Position numbers and translations under genes: made by a program. The notes beneath the pieces were generated by a model that saw only the letters and a list, made by a program, of their open reading frames with translations, was not told the DNA's origin and searched no databases. Positions 21,240-33,489 of a stretch of 64,000 bases of DNA are shown here, in pieces; positions within the stretch are counted from its first letter, which is position 1; the number at the start of each line of letters is the position of its first letter. This DNA comes from Pomphorhynchus laevis (taxonomy: Eukaryota; Acanthocephala; Palaeacanthocephala; Echinorhynchida; Pomphorhynchidae): positions 1 to 64,000 of the forward strand of contig WNNJ02002292.1 of assembly GCA_012934845.2 (NCBI GenBank), in the 5' to 3' direction.

Positions 21240-23400
21240 TTGCGCGCAATGAACCAAAAGACAGGTGTAAAGGATGCAAATGTGCACAGACACATCAACG
21301 ATGTTCTAATCAACCTGAAAATAATAACTCAACAATAAAGGATGTATCTTTAAATAGTCGTCTTGTGCTATTCCTGCTTTAAAAAACAATTACATTAAGA
21401 GCAAAAATTATGCTAAATCATACTAGCATCTCAACAAAATCCTACTAGCGAAGAGTATGGCATTAATATCGAGAAAGTTTGTAAACTCTTATGAATCAAA
21501 AATTAGCAGGCATTTTCAGGAAATCAAAGTAAAAACCTAATCCCTTCTCACTTGCACTTTGCAAATTCGCAATGATACAACTAACAAAATACGAAACAAA
21601 CACAGCGTCACTGACAGGTCAAACTACATGTTTAGAGGAAACCACAATCATTTGTCAATGTGTGATGCAACTTATCCCGTCTCGAACATATGGAAATCGG
21701 GAATGTTTGCAGAACTGATGAACGAAGCAAATTCTATGTAACAACGATTAAGACGTGAAAGGCACTGCGTCGGTCATAAGCATGCTAACTGGCAGAAGGG
21801 ATTTGTTAATCTAGTAAAAAATGGGATAACCAGTACCGCAATGAATTTACTCAATAAAGAGATAATGTGTTTGGCATTGAAAATATAGTTGAAGGATGTA
21901 CCGTGGAGAACATATTGAGAACCCTTCATCCCACTGTCATTGATGCTGATCCGAAAGCTATACTTAATGGCTCGTTGCCAGACTGTGTACACCATGTAAA
22001 AATTTGTGAAATTGATGGCAAGAAAATAATTTCAGCAGTGTTGAAAAATCACGGAGAAGCAGGGACCCTTGGATTAATAACATTTAATTTCAACGTGCTT
22101 TGGCATGTTTCAATTTGCATTCTTTCAAACTGGCTAAAAGTATTACAAATGTGACACGATGAATAGCTACAGAACCTATTTAATTCTAAAGCATCGAAGT
22201 ATTATTGGCCAGCAGACTAATTCCCCATAATAAAAATCAGTAAGTACATCCCATGGGAGTTGGCGACATCGCACGCATGGTAATTGGTAAATGTCCTTGA
22301 TTAGTTTGTCCTTGATTGGTAAATGTACTTGATTGATTATATCCTTGGTTAAACGACCTTTGCGAAATATCGATTGAAAATGATATTATGTGCATCACAA
22401 AGAGCGAGTATTGAGCATGGTGTACACTAAATTTCGCAAGCATACAAATCTAATATAAATAACGTCATTCCAACAATCGATGCAAGCAATGCGTTCAATA
22501 AAGCATGCAGAAATCTAGCTTTTACAAACATGCATCACTTATGTCTTACAATGTCCCAAGTGTCACTACATAATACATATTGTGGAAATGTACTGGTGCC
22601 ACTTGGAGATCGAGTGCATGCTGCAGAAGGATTAACCCAGAACGATCAGCTGATCATGGATGCTTTTGCAGAGCTTTAATACCTCCTTATCAGAAGAATA
22701 CAAGAGCATATACATCACCTGACGTAAAGGTGTTATGCGGATGATGCCAATTTTGTTGATCCCATCGAAAGCCTCAGACAGGTATGGGATTTGTTGGTAG
22801 AAATTGGTTTACTATAAAGTCACATTGTCAATCCAGATAAGTGTAAGCTGTTAGTTTACGTTAAAGAAAAACTCAATGCGGCTAAAATATTTCACGATGC
22901 GAACATACATATAACCGATGAAGGTATTACAATTCTTGGTGCACGTGTGGGAACAGCGCCATTAACTAAAATGTCGTGACAAATAATATTAACTTATGGT
23001 GTGGATAGCTGTGAAAACTTAGTACATTACCAGATCGAGATGCTCATTGTACATATACGCATATATTTCGCTTACCAAAATTAGTGGAATCATATCATCC
23101 GTACGATAAAGTGTTAAAGAGAATGGTTCAAATCGTTAAGTAACATCATTTTTATTCAGTTTTGTAAAAATTTGTTCGCTTAAGAAGCCAAAGATGAGCA
23201 ACAAGAATATTATGTTTTTTCAATCTAGAATGGGAGGGATTACACTCCAATACCATATGAACGAGGTACTGAAACAGCACAATGCATCTTTTAAATGACC
23301 CTCATATTCGATTCTTCTAAATCCATAAAGGAATGCGAACAATTAAAGTAAGGTTGCTGAAAAATTAAAACGTCAAAACTTGAAACGTCAAAGGACAATA
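21240..23400 (+). mobile_element. Family X retroelement, 5' and RT part
   Basis: Plus-strand pieces of an unusual RT appear in order. They are VSNIWKSGMFAELMNEANS (21680), WQKGFVNLVKNGITSTAMNL (21790), PMGVGDIARMVIGK (22250), TIDASNAFNKACRNLAF (22475, motif A), AEGLTQND (22625), CYADDANFVD (22731, motif C with YADD), NPDKCKLLVYVK (22835) and GITILGARVG (22925). From memory, the same order and spacing occur in a widespread, mostly unclassified group of RT proteins common in cnidarians, sponges and other aquatic invertebrates (PIGIGE, DASNAFN, EGTTQGDP, YADDA, GYxPN). The frames are interrupted many times. The 3' side is cut by LINE J2 at 23401, and the C-terminal part reappears at 27330. Confidence 0.7.
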
Positions 23401-26400
23401 AGAAATAATAATAGATTTTCTTAATAAAGTAAATAACATGCACATAAACAAACTACAGTAATTATGACAAGACAGTTAAACATAATTGTATCTTCGATCT
23501 TCACTCTTCCAGTCTTCCAATCCAGCCACGGCCTCAAATCCATGGGAATCTGAGCACCTCAACTGATTCAACACGCACACCTCCGACTGAACCACGCGGG
23601 GTCTTTCACACCCCCTCCGAAGGATCCAATCGGAGCAGACTATGCTGGGTAAACGAGAGACGAGGAGCTTCAGGAACCTTAGTCTTAGTTCTGGGGGACG
23701 TCCGCTTGAAAAGAGGACTAATACCGAGATAACCCAGGTGCCCAAAAGGCGCACCTGGGTTTTCCATTTCAATGACAGATGCTGGACCAGTTTCAGAGCC
23801 CACCTAGCTCTCTTAAAGAAACGATTAAGTATATCCAGGTCGGCTTTCGCCGACCAGTTCACCGAAACGGTGAACTCCAGGTATTTTACTCGACTTGTGA
23901 AAGTAAAGGTGGTTCAGAGGCAAATATGGAAGAGAGCGCAGAGAGTGCTAGTCTCTTAAGTTTTTTCTTTGTTGCTGGGGTGCCATTAACGACTACCATC
24001 TGCGATTTTGCAGAGTTTAAAATAAGATTGGAATTGGGGTAGCTAGTCTTTTAATCTTGAAAAGAAACGGCTGATGTCAGAGACTACGTCCTTGCACCTG
24101 TGTCCAGTGAACAGAGCTGTGGTGTCATCAGCGTACACCACTAGACGTTATTAGCGTTTAAATATTTTGAATAGATTGATGGAGGCAGCAAGATATAAGA
24201 TAGGAGAGAGGGAGGAGCCTTGAGGAACACCCGTAATAGGGTAAAACTGACGCGCATCAGGGTCGTCATCATAATAAAATCGCTTTGGTGTACAGCAGTA
24301 TCTCCACCCTGTTAACAATTCTCAACGGCAACCTGAGGGACCTGCGGTCAAATGCAGCGGAAAAATCAAGAAAAACAGCAACAGCTAGCTGATGACTGTT
24401 CTCCTGACAAAACCGATACACTTCACCAACTGCTGAATGGACCAAGCGACCTTTGACAAACCCATGGAAACAAGGTGAGATTAAATTCCGCTTAATCAAA
24501 TGATCGCGGATTTTACACGCAAGCGCTTTTTCGTAGATCGATACGAGGGAATTTTGAATCGAAATGGGCCGAGGTCTTTAGGACAAGAGACCGGATTCTT
24601 TTTTGGAATAAAAATTCTCTTCCTAATGTTGATGCCGGCCACATCGGATGGGGTGACTAATAGCATTGTGACGGCCACCTCTCTTCTTTGATCAGCTGTC
24701 AAAAGCTGACATACACGAGAAGAGAGTGAAGCGACGGATTTGGAGTTGCCCTGTAGAGGCCCACAGGCGTTGAGAATATCTGTGACAGATAAATCTCTAC
24801 TCCTGAAGTCTCCCCAGGGCGGGATTGGTCGCGGAGATTGCGTGGTTCTATAATTGTGTAGGGATAGTGACTCCTCCAAAACTTTATCAAGGCCTATACT
24901 ACCGATCCAGCCCAAAGCCCTATCCTTCCAACAAACAAACTTCTCCTTCCTGAATATCTTCCAAAAGGAAGACTGAGAAGGGTTAAGACGAGCAATACTC
25001 GCCCTATCCCTACTCAGCTGGAACCAATATCTGGTGCGCCAGTATTTAGACGAGAGGGTCTGTCTAGCGGAAGAAGAGAAATTAGGGAGGTTCAGTAGTT
25101 TAGCTATCACCTTGAATTTTGTCGGAGTTGGACTAAAAATGCGACCTTTATAGGTTGTCGAAAGCAACGCGGTAGCTTGCGAAGAAAGGTAGGAATTAAA
25201 TTTAATTAAACTCTCATTACCAATTCAGGGGAAGCGTTGGATAGCTGCCTGGAAGAAAGCCACTCTGATCGAGTCAAAGTGGAATCTTCAACGAAGCAGC
25301 GTATACTCTTCTAACCGCCAGCGAATTAGATCATGAGATTTGGACATATGTTGTTACGACTGCTCTGTGCAAAAGGGTTTTAATAACCACCTCACGTGGA
25401 GCAGAAATAAGTCGAGGAGTGAATTCGTTGATGTGCAATGAAAGGTGGGGGACGGTGGTTTGTGAATAAGATAACCGTTCCTGGCTCTGCGGAGTGCTGC
25501 ATTAATCCAACGACCATTTCTGTCGTTGAAGTCACCTAGTACCATGTCATAGCTGCTATCAATAATACCATCCAGGAGGTCACGGTTCTTGTGAATCTCC
25601 CCTGGACGGATGTAGACATTAGCTAGACTTAGTCGTTTACCATTCTTAACGAGTGAAACTACCAAACAAGACAGGGCTGAACAAGAGTAATTTAGCAAGA
25701 GGGAGGACCTTAAAGAGCACTTAACTATGGTCGAGAGTCCTTGAGATGAAGAGGAGTGATGCGGGGTTATGTACGGAGTATAGTGGGAATATATGTGCTC
25801 AGGGGTAAATCGAGTAATGTCCTGGGGGAGACGGATAGACCGCGTCTTCTGAAGGACTATAACATCTGCGTCTCTACCAGATTATAGTCTAAGGGCGGAA
25901 GCACCTCCCGAATTCCACTGAATGATATTCAGTGAAAAAGGCTCAGGTTTACTCACCATTGTGTCAGACAAGTTGGACGGGGGATGCCAACCTAGACAAA
26001 GTTAGGTGCAGGAAGGTTGCCCCTTCCGCCACTAGCCCCATCCAGGGCCGGAACCCCCAGGACAATATCATCATTTCTCTTTGATGCACCCATTTTTCTA
26101 TTATAAGCTTGCCAACCTTGAGAGGTGCACCGTTCTTGCTGATGCCCCCCTTTTCTTGGAGTGGGATACTTTTAGTTCATCTGGCATCGGGCCCGTGGGA
26201 GCCCCTACAATAGCCGACAACAGGGGGCTATCATAGTCTGAATTTGAGCAAGAATCACTTTTTTGTTGTTATCTAAGAGGTGCAGTATGTCATTATTCGA
26301 CATCCTGTCGGTAGGGGCCGCAACAGAAGAGAAGGTATTAGAGACTGAACGTTTAGAGAAGAAAGGTTGATACTCATTGAATGTTTTACGTCGCCTGGAC

Positions 26401-27110
26401 TAGGCGGGGTAGACACCCCCGCAATTCTGGCAGGCTGGGGGAGCCAGGGATCGCTCCCCTTCAGCATGTTTTCGCACGAGACAGATGAACAGACACCACA
26501 AATTCTATTTTTGGTACACGTGGACCCCCAGTGCCCCAACGCATGACACACATTGCAGTGGGGGTAGATGAGAGAATCCAGGTCTATTAACTCAAACCGT
26601 AAGTTATATCGAAGAAATAGATTAGAGGCAGTATTCGAAAGTGCATGCCCATGGTCCAGGTCGACTGAACAAAAGGCGATTGGGAGGTATTCTCCCGATT
26701 TAGACTTGATCTGCCTTACTGAGTGAAGATGATACGTTCTTTTTAGCAGATTTAAATCATCCTCCTCGAGCTGTGAGGGGAAGTTCGTGATTTTTGGAGT
26801 ACACTGGATCGGTTTTAGAGCGATTGATCCCAAGTGGGAGAGATTCTTATGAAAATACGTGTTATACTCTTACATGAGTTCGGATGTTATAAATGAGACT
26901 CTGAGAGAGTTCTCAAAGATCTTGACTGTATTAAAAATGACTCTCTTAGAGTATCGTCTGACAAATTCTCGGAGAAATAGACTAAACATTTTGTGCCTCA
27001 CAAGAGACTTTGAGACCGTTATAATCGCAAGGTTGGTCAGCTTAGGTATTGGGGGAGTAGCCCCGAGTCAGTTGTTGAAATTTTTAATATATCACTAACC
27101 TGGATGTCTC
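23401..27110 (-). mobile_element. Jockey-type LINE copy J2, inserted into family X
   Basis: Minus-strand order matches copy J7. ORF1 (about 26273-27080) has zinc knuckles CNVCHALGHWGSTC and CGVCSSVSCEN. The endonuclease (about 25354-25950) shows LANVYIRPGEIHKN, MVLGDFNDRNGRW and PSPTFHCTSTNSLLD. RT (about 24150-25170) includes GFVKGRLVHSAVGEVY and VAVFLDFSAAFDRRS. The 3' part (23476-23862) follows with FTVTVNWSAKADLDILNRFF. There are several frame changes in RT. Its 3' end joins family X sequence at 23401 and its 5' end reaches about 27110-27330, so it was inserted into that element. Confidence 0.88.
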
Positions 27111-27329
27111 TGCTTTGGTTAGATGAACTGGAAATAGTATCTTTTACTCAATCCATACCATCATAATTGTGTGAAATTGTACTGGAAATGCAGGAGCTTT
27201 GATGCTCCGACACGCTTATTTTTGCTTGTGCACTACACATTTTATTTGGACAATAAGAGTTAATGTGGAAGTATATTTTATCAGAACGATTCTTTTCATG
27301 GATTTCAATCTTTAAAATGCGCGTTATGT

Positions 27330-27930
27330 TGGTTAACAAGCCGTCTACTAGAAACGTTTACGGCCATTTATCAACAGTATAACTTCGAGATGCCTTGGCG
27401 GAAGTTATGACTTAAAAACCACGAAATGGGGTAAGATGTGCGTTTGTAGAACTGAGTTAAGCATCAACCACCCCTATTGTGTAACAGAGGCAGCCTTCCC
27501 GTAATTCGTCACAATGAAGTACGCGATGTATAAGCTACTGCTTTAACAGAAATATGTTCAGATGTAAGAATTGTACCAAGTTTGGCTCCGGTACGTTTTT
27601 GAAACGTTTATTTTAGTAAATACATTCAAAAATTGCGAAGTAGAATATCACAAACCACACGAAGGACATATTTTGCTCCCGTTATATTTTGCAACGGGTA
27701 TCAGTATGCGCAATCTATCGTAAATGCAATTGTTTCAAAAATTAACGCATGAGAAAGAAGTTAATGCCACATTGACATCAAAATTGAGCGTGTTATGTCC
27801 AAATCGCAGTGACTGCGTGCTTACACATCGATCAAAGTGAGAAAATCCTGTCAATATTACAGAAAAAATCACTACAGATTTCTAATGGTTAAAGACAGTT
27901 CACATTGATAAATTCAAAACTACTTTTATA
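27330..27930 (+). mobile_element. Family X retroelement, C-terminal part
   Basis: After J2 the plus strand resumes family X coding sequence. MCVCRTELSINHPYC (about 27435-27480) has the C-x-C...H-x3-C spacing of the C-terminal knuckle. VIRHNEVRDV (27502-27531) and ALTEICSDVRIVPSLAPV follow. Then come EVEYHKPHEGHILLPLYFATG (split over about 27640-27710) and LFQKLTHEKEVNA. In related proteins this tail ends in a basic/acidic region that looks like a PD-(D/E)XK-type nuclease. The layout, a zinc knuckle followed by a nuclease after RT, recalls restriction-like endonuclease LINEs. This assignment is from memory and spacing. The sequence carries several stops and shifts. Confidence 0.65.
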
Positions 27931-28092
27931 TTAAGGTGCACATTTGAAAAAGTATTTTTTTTATAAAAATAAGTTTCTTTAAAAATTAATGATATTTAAT
28001 GCTTAAGATGTTGCTATAAGCAATTGGTTTAAAAAATTTTTTCCACTATCTATTTATCAAATATTTATCTATCTCTTTATCCTTATGATTGT

Positions 28093-28170
28093 TTATAGGG
28101 ATTCTTTATAATCCCTATAATTCTTTACAATGAGCCACTGACGAAGCCGTAACGCGGCGAAAGCTTTGGC
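28093..28170 (+). repeat. PLE-like end: hairpin plus hammerhead-like core
   Basis: TTATAGGGATT (28093-28103) pairs perfectly with AATCCCTATAA (28110-28120). At 28138 follows CTGACGA, a stem GCCG (28146-28149) with CGGC (28155-28158), then GAAA (28159-28162). Spacing matches the core of a hammerhead ribozyme apart from one base in the CUGAUGA box. PLE ends are known to carry such motifs. No RT frame is seen next to it. Confidence 0.5.
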
Positions 28171-28341
28171 AATATATAATAACTAACTCAGCCTTTGATC
28201 TGATTAACTTTTGCATCTTAACAACATGAAACTGAGAGATAAGCGGACATTTAATTCTATTAAATTATTTTGCATATAATTACTCTTTTTAGATAAATCT
28301 ATTCAATTTTTATATTTCTACCGGAGTAAGATAAACACGAT

Positions 28342-28749
28342 TTTAGCGGAAAATTTTTATGGATGGATAATAAATAATATACTTTGTATTAGAATAAGGT
28401 GAACTAAATAATCAAATTTCATCAGAGGAAATACATCATTAGCATGTATTTATCCCCGCTGCTATGTTTATTAGATGAGTTATGGGCCGAAACCTGATAG
28501 CATAGCAGTTCCTCCTGATGACCTCTAATCCTTATTCTGATACAACGTATGTTATTTATTAGTCAATTCATAAAAATGACGTTTATTTTAAATTTCAATT
28601 TTTTATTTTAACTTGATTTAAATTATAGAAAGATCTAAAAACAATTATTAATTTTATTATTTAATTATTAAATTTTGATTTAGCATTATTATGTTTTGTT
28701 TATTTCATATTTATATTAAATGCGTATACTCAGTTAGCTGATTTGATTT
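28342..28749 (+). mobile_element. Naiad-type PLE, 5'-truncated 3' end
   Basis: It matches 52185-52582 almost throughout. It begins within the last codons of the RT frame (SGKIFMDG then stop), continues with the 3' UTR (CGCTGCTATG, GGGCCGAAACC, CATAGCAGTTCCTC, CTGATGA) and ends with the TACTCAGTTAGCTGATTTGA motif. It is a 5'-truncated copy of the element at 50.9-52.6 kb. Confidence 0.88.
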
Positions 28750-28851
28750 GTTCATAAACACGATGTATTGGTTTGAGAATATCGTGCTCCCAGAAATATT
28801 ATCTTTGCAAAAATATTATATTAGATAATAAATAATAATGGATATATTTCG

Positions 28852-29395
28852 GCTGCTTCTCAAGACTTGATTACTGTCATAGTCTATTTTCCAACTCACC
28901 TAAATCTACTTGTCTCCCCTACAACGCATCGTAAACGCAGCCGTCTGGATTATCCCCCGTCTTCGTCGTTTTGATCATACATCCCATCATCTTGATTCTC
29001 TCGATTTGCCTACCATTTATTGTCGTGTCCAAATTCGTCTTCTTTTCATTGCTTTCCATCTTGTAACTTTTTATACCCCTTCATCTCTAAACCTTCCTTT
29101 TCCTGATAATTCTCGTCTTGTTTACAGTTTTTTATCGCGTTCCCGTAATTCCCTTCTTTTACATGTCCTAAACTAATCTACCTCATTTGGCTTCCACTCC
29201 TTCCTTATGGCTGCTTCTCTCTTATCGTGGAATCATCTGCCCATTCATATACGCCAATCAATCTCCCTGTCGTGCTTCAAACGCCAAATCCGATCCCATT
29301 TAAACAATTTAACTAATTATCTGCTTGACTTTTTCATTTTTTGTTTGCTAGTAGAGTTGGGTTTTCATTCATTTACTGGAATATAAATTATTTTT
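28852..29395 (+). mobile_element. L2-like LINE, 5'-truncated copy
   Basis: From CTCAAGACTTGATTACTGTC onward this matches 20445-20990 of the full L2-like element. It encodes RIVNAAVWIIPRLRRFDHTS and IYCRVQIRLLFIAFHL of the ORF2 C-terminus, in more than one frame, and ends in a similar A/T-rich tail. It directly follows the Naiad fragment. Confidence 0.88.
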
Positions 29396-31270
29396 ATCAA
29401 AATAATTTAATTTTATTATTAGAATGGCTGTATGATATGACATTATAAGGCATCATAATGAATAGTTAGTCATTGGACGTAATAGGTTGACGATAAAACA
29501 TAGCAACTTCAAAATTGAATTGGTAAACAATTGTCTGCATATAAATGATACAATGTGGGAGGATTGAATTATTTAGTCCATGATCAGGAGTAATAAAATA
29601 AAAATATTCGTTTTTAAATTTTAAAAATTCAGTGAATTCGCTTTTTAATACTTTTTATAAAATTCAGTTAATTCAGTTTTTAATTCTTTAAAAAACAAAC
29701 TTTTGTTTAAGTTAATTATTTTCAATTTGATTTTTAATTTTAGTTTTATAAACTAAAAAATCTTAATTTAATTATTCATTAAATACAATTTGCTTTTCGT
29801 TCAACTATAGAAATATTATTAACAAATATTGATAGGGTAAGCAAGTTAATATAATGTACAACCGTCATTATAATCCAAAAAAGATCATCTTGGTTCCATT
29901 AAATAAAAATTAAACCAGCGAGTTCCTTCATCCAAATGACCATAATACAATGTAAATAGAAATTTCGCTTTTATTTTATCACTAAATCTTTCTTCAAATA
30001 ACTTTCATCGACACTAATACGAGCCTTATCTAAGTCATATTTTACAACATTTAAAAGTATCACGACATGAACCTATTTATGTATATACGTTATTCCTTAT
30101 AATCTTGGTATATAATCCATTTTACAAAACACTATTTAATTTTTGTATTAATGTACATGTCTAGCTCACGAATCATACAAACTATAGTGTCAATACATTC
30201 TGAAAAATAAGCTCACTAGACTGAGCAAACAATTTGTAGCTCAAAACGACTTTAACTTGAGCGCAGTATAGGTATGTATCTACGCATCCCTTTGATCAGT
30301 CTGTAGAAACAAATAATCAACCTGTAGATGTATTTAACAGTCTATAAAATTTCTAAAGGTGGGTGGTAAAATTATTTAATCAAACAAAAATTTCCGGTAT
30401 TTGCAGATAAATTCTGTATAAAAGTTATTCCATAAGTCTATAAAAGTTATTATTAAAAAGAATACACACGTTATTCCATTTTAATAATTTATGTTAAATT
30501 TTCAACAGGATATTCAATAATCAATAATTAAATTTATTCAATAATTGCAAGGAAACAAAATGACTATTGTACTTTCAGGTGACTATATTCTTTATGTAGG
30601 TGCCACATTTCATATTACTGATATATAATCACTCATTACTCAGTCATATTCATGTTACTTATTACTACCATATTCTTGTGATATCATCACTTATTTGTCG
30701 GAATGACTCAATTCTGGTTTGTCAATTTCTGGGTTATACAGTAGTAAATCTATTTTAATTATCACTTGACACTTGTAGGCTTTTCACTAGATTGGAAATG
30801 TGCGGTTGTTGTTTAAACGTTTAAGGGAAGTGGCATTCACAATCCGGTAATCTTGTCATGTACATTCCGAAAAACTACAAGCTTGCGAGCAAAGTATTTA
30901 AACAAAATAGATTTGCATATACGATGGAGTTCCATTTGGGCAATTTCGTGTTCAAGTGTATTATTTGCAACAGCATCCTCCGCCTTAAAGAAATCTATTT
31001 AAGCTAATTTCCTATCAGGAGTTGATCCTATCTTGACCTATCTTGACAAAGCCTAATAGCCTACTTGGTCGTGTTCGGACGATAGGGTAAGTTTATTTTT
31101 TGTTTATATTTTATATTTGCATATATATTTGTGTGTATATTTATCTATTTTTGTGCATATATATATCTTTTTTATTTTTTTCTTATTTTCTTCTTTATTT
31201 TCACTTATATATAGCATAAAAATCGCATGTATTGTGAAATACAAAACATTAAAAACGCAAATCACCTGTA
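29396..31270. other. Gene-free AT-rich stretch
   Basis: Nothing is confidently recognised in nearly 1.9 kb. A stretch near 30940-31010, read on the minus strand, gives KAEDAVANNTLEHEIAQMEL, weakly LINE-like, which I do not call. Confidence 0.4.
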
Positions 31271-31305
31271 TCGATTAATACACTTATAAAAGAGATAGAG
31301 AAGGA

Positions 31306-31362
31306 ATTTCCAGCGCAAAAGATGCTCCTGTCAATAAGGCACAACGCTTTTGCGCTGGAAAT
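31306..31362. repeat. 15-bp perfect hairpin
   Basis: ATTTCCAGCGCAAAA (31306-31320) pairs perfectly with TTTTGCGCTGGAAAT (31348-31362), leaving a 27-base loop. Confidence 0.9.
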
Positions 31363-31381
31363 AACTTAGGATAACGACGAA

Positions 31382-31480
31382 GGCAAAACCATCTTTCAAA
31401 ACAATATTAGATGTACCGTCAAAGATAACATCTCTCGGGAAAGTATTTTTGAGCGGTACATTTTGAAAGATGGTTTTGCC
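31382..31480. repeat. 27-bp compound hairpin
   Basis: GGCAAAACCATCTTTCAAAA (31382-31401) pairs perfectly with 31461-31480. Inside it TGTACCG (31412-31418) pairs with CGGTACA (31454-31460), directly stacked on the right arm, with a ten-base bulge on the left. The frames drawn across it on the minus strand are side effects of the structure. Confidence 0.9.
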
Positions 31481-31684
31481 AGAATAACATTTAAAAATGT
31501 TAATATAAAAGAAACATTCAGGATAAAGATGCAACAAATAAAATGAATCAAAGTCACTGATACTTCTCTGCGTGCCACGGGAATCCTTAGGGATGTCCCG
31601 TCGTTCGCAAAGCAAGATGATGTCAAGGATTTGACAGATAAGAACGGAATAGCTGTAATAAAAAATGTCAATCATATAACCAAG

Positions 31685-31718
31685 CTTACAGCTCTTTTCT
31701 TGTGAAAAGAGATGTAAG
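31685..31718. repeat. 14-bp hairpin with TTGT loop
   Basis: CTTACA plus CTCTTTTC (31685-31699) pair with GAAAAGAG plus TGTAAG (31704-31718), with a single opposed G/A mismatch and the four-base loop TTGT. Further pairings follow at about 31772-31812 (GTCATC/GATGAC plus TAATC/GATTA) and at about 31808-31828 (CGATATC/GATATCG). Confidence 0.88.
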
Positions 31719-32476
31719 TGATTTACAAAAGCTGCGCGACTCTTGACCTGTAATTTTGGGTCATCTAATCAAATTGGTAATTTTCGATTAGGATGACTTG
31801 AAATTCCGATATCCGCAGTGATATCGCTGTCAGCGACGGGGTCACTTTTCAATCATGTGTTTGGAAAGTGGTCCTCGCTGTGTGCACCGTGGAGACTAGC
31901 ATGAACCATAAAATTGTGAAAAATGGTCCGAAAGCCCTAACTGTGCTAACTGTATACATTCACATAGGGCTTATTCTCACACATGCACCCATTTTAAAGA
32001 ATATTTAAAGTAGGTGAATGGTGAAAATAAAAAAGTGTGAAGAAGCACAAACCTTTTTACAAGCTGCAAAAAACAGCCGGTTTATCAACATGTATCCGAG
32101 ATGAGAATGTTGATCGACCGACTAAACGAATTGAAAAAAGGTGACGATAGTGACGGCGGAAAATATAAATCTAAAAACAAAACTATTATCAAAAGAGAAT
32201 GAAATACAAAGTTTGAAAACAGATATAAGCAGAATATCAATAAGTAATTACAAAACTATAATGAAAATAAAAAAATAGTACAAAAAAACTCAAATTGTTT
32301 TGCAACTTTAAAATACGCAGACCCAGAAAAGGATGACGAAAACATGAAATTTGGCTCCTTAGTTTCCTCAGACTCGGAAGGATTTGCTATTTTTAAAGTC
32401 GTGCACAAACAGGCAAGGAAAGATAGCTCTTCAAAAGGAGGAGGCACCAAGTTAGGGGAACAACGTCCTTCTGCAG

Positions 32477-33040
32477 ATGCAGCCGTGTAAAAAGCGGCGC
32501 ATTGAGTGCAATTCGTTGGAGGACATCTCGTTGATAAGTTGGAATATAGGAACCGTTAGGAATCTAGTTCAATATTCCAATTTGGATCATGGGGATGTCA
32601 TCTTTCTGCAGGAGGCGCGTCCTCCACAGGTTTTAAACATTTTAAACAAAAGTTTCGAAAATTAAAAAAATTTTACATATAAAGTTGACGGTAGGTTAGA
32701 GCTCACCCTGGTCTCAATGACAAGCGAGCGTTTTAACGCTTACTGGATTTCAGAGGGATCCAGTGACGTGGGCTCTTATCAACTTCTGAAATTCTTCGTT
32801 TCCCACCGTCCGGTGTATGTAGCAAACTGCTACATAAAACCGGGTGGCTGGCGGACGAAGGAGAGTAAGTAGGCTGTCAAGAAGTTGCTGCTTAGAGTGT
32901 TTAATGCCGGTGACCACTACATTGTTGGTGACCTAAATGACTCCAGAGGAGCTCGAGTGGGTTCACTGACTAACCGAATCGGAGAGGCCATAACCCTAAT
33001 AGAGGAAACGTTTCTCCTCGTCATACAAGTTACCAATCCA
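32477..33040 (+). pseudogene. Element K endonuclease (APE type), broken
   Basis: The frame gives LISWNIGTVRNLVQY, DVIFLQEARPPQVL (catalytic Glu), VYVANCYIKPGGWR and YIVGDLNDSRGARVG (the GD-N motif), in the order of AP-endonuclease-like domains of LINEs. A stop follows KSFEN at 32662 and another lies before AVKKLL near 32870. The expected final SDH motif is not seen. It would have nicked target DNA for LINE insertion. Confidence 0.7.
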
Positions 33041-33190
33041 TTTTAAATATCCGATTAATTTTAAAAATGTCAAGTTTAAAATAAAATGGTTAAAAACATG
33101 AATGGGACGGGTTTGATGACGAACATAAGCTTGTATACTAGGTTTGGAAGGTTGAAATTGTCCAAAAAAACATATTTCAACGCGTGTCTA

Positions 33191-33216
33191 CGTTGTGTTT
33201 GTCGTCAAACACAACG
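33191..33216. repeat. 11-bp hairpin with TCGT loop
   Basis: CGTTGTGTTTG (33191-33201) pairs perfectly with CAAACACAACG (33206-33216). Confidence 0.9.
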
Positions 33217-33426
33217 AAAAAGCAATTTCATTCACTACGGATTTCGCAAACCAAGACGCCATACTAAATTATTTGGTGATTTTCCGGGGAATCGAAAGAG
33301 ACAAATAAGGATACTGGGATCTGCCTTTGAATCCAGGCTGCACTAAAGATTAGGCATGGCAAAATGTTTTTAATTGGTATAAAAAGGTATAAAGTTGTTC
33401 TGGCGTGCAAGACGTTTAAATGTCAG

Positions 33427-33489
33427 TTTGAGTAGGTGTATAGTAGTGCTCAACGCGTTTGTGTTGAGTAGCCTATACTTCTACTCAAA
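33427..33489. repeat. Three-segment 21-bp hairpin
   Basis: TTTGAGTAG pairs with CTACTCAAA, GTATAG with CTATAC and CTCAAC with GTTGAG. Small internal loops separate them and the apical loop is GCGTTTGT. Confidence 0.9.

Noticed and set aside
30780-31090. Weak LINE-like reading on the minus strand (KAEDAVANNTLEHEIAQMEL)
   Set aside because: Only one motif-like stretch without supporting neighbours; too weak to call an element.
31331-31675. Two overlapping minus-strand frames of 91-114 codons
   Set aside because: They run across a perfect 20-bp hairpin and its loop, and the peptides have no family character; they are by-products of the inverted repeat region.
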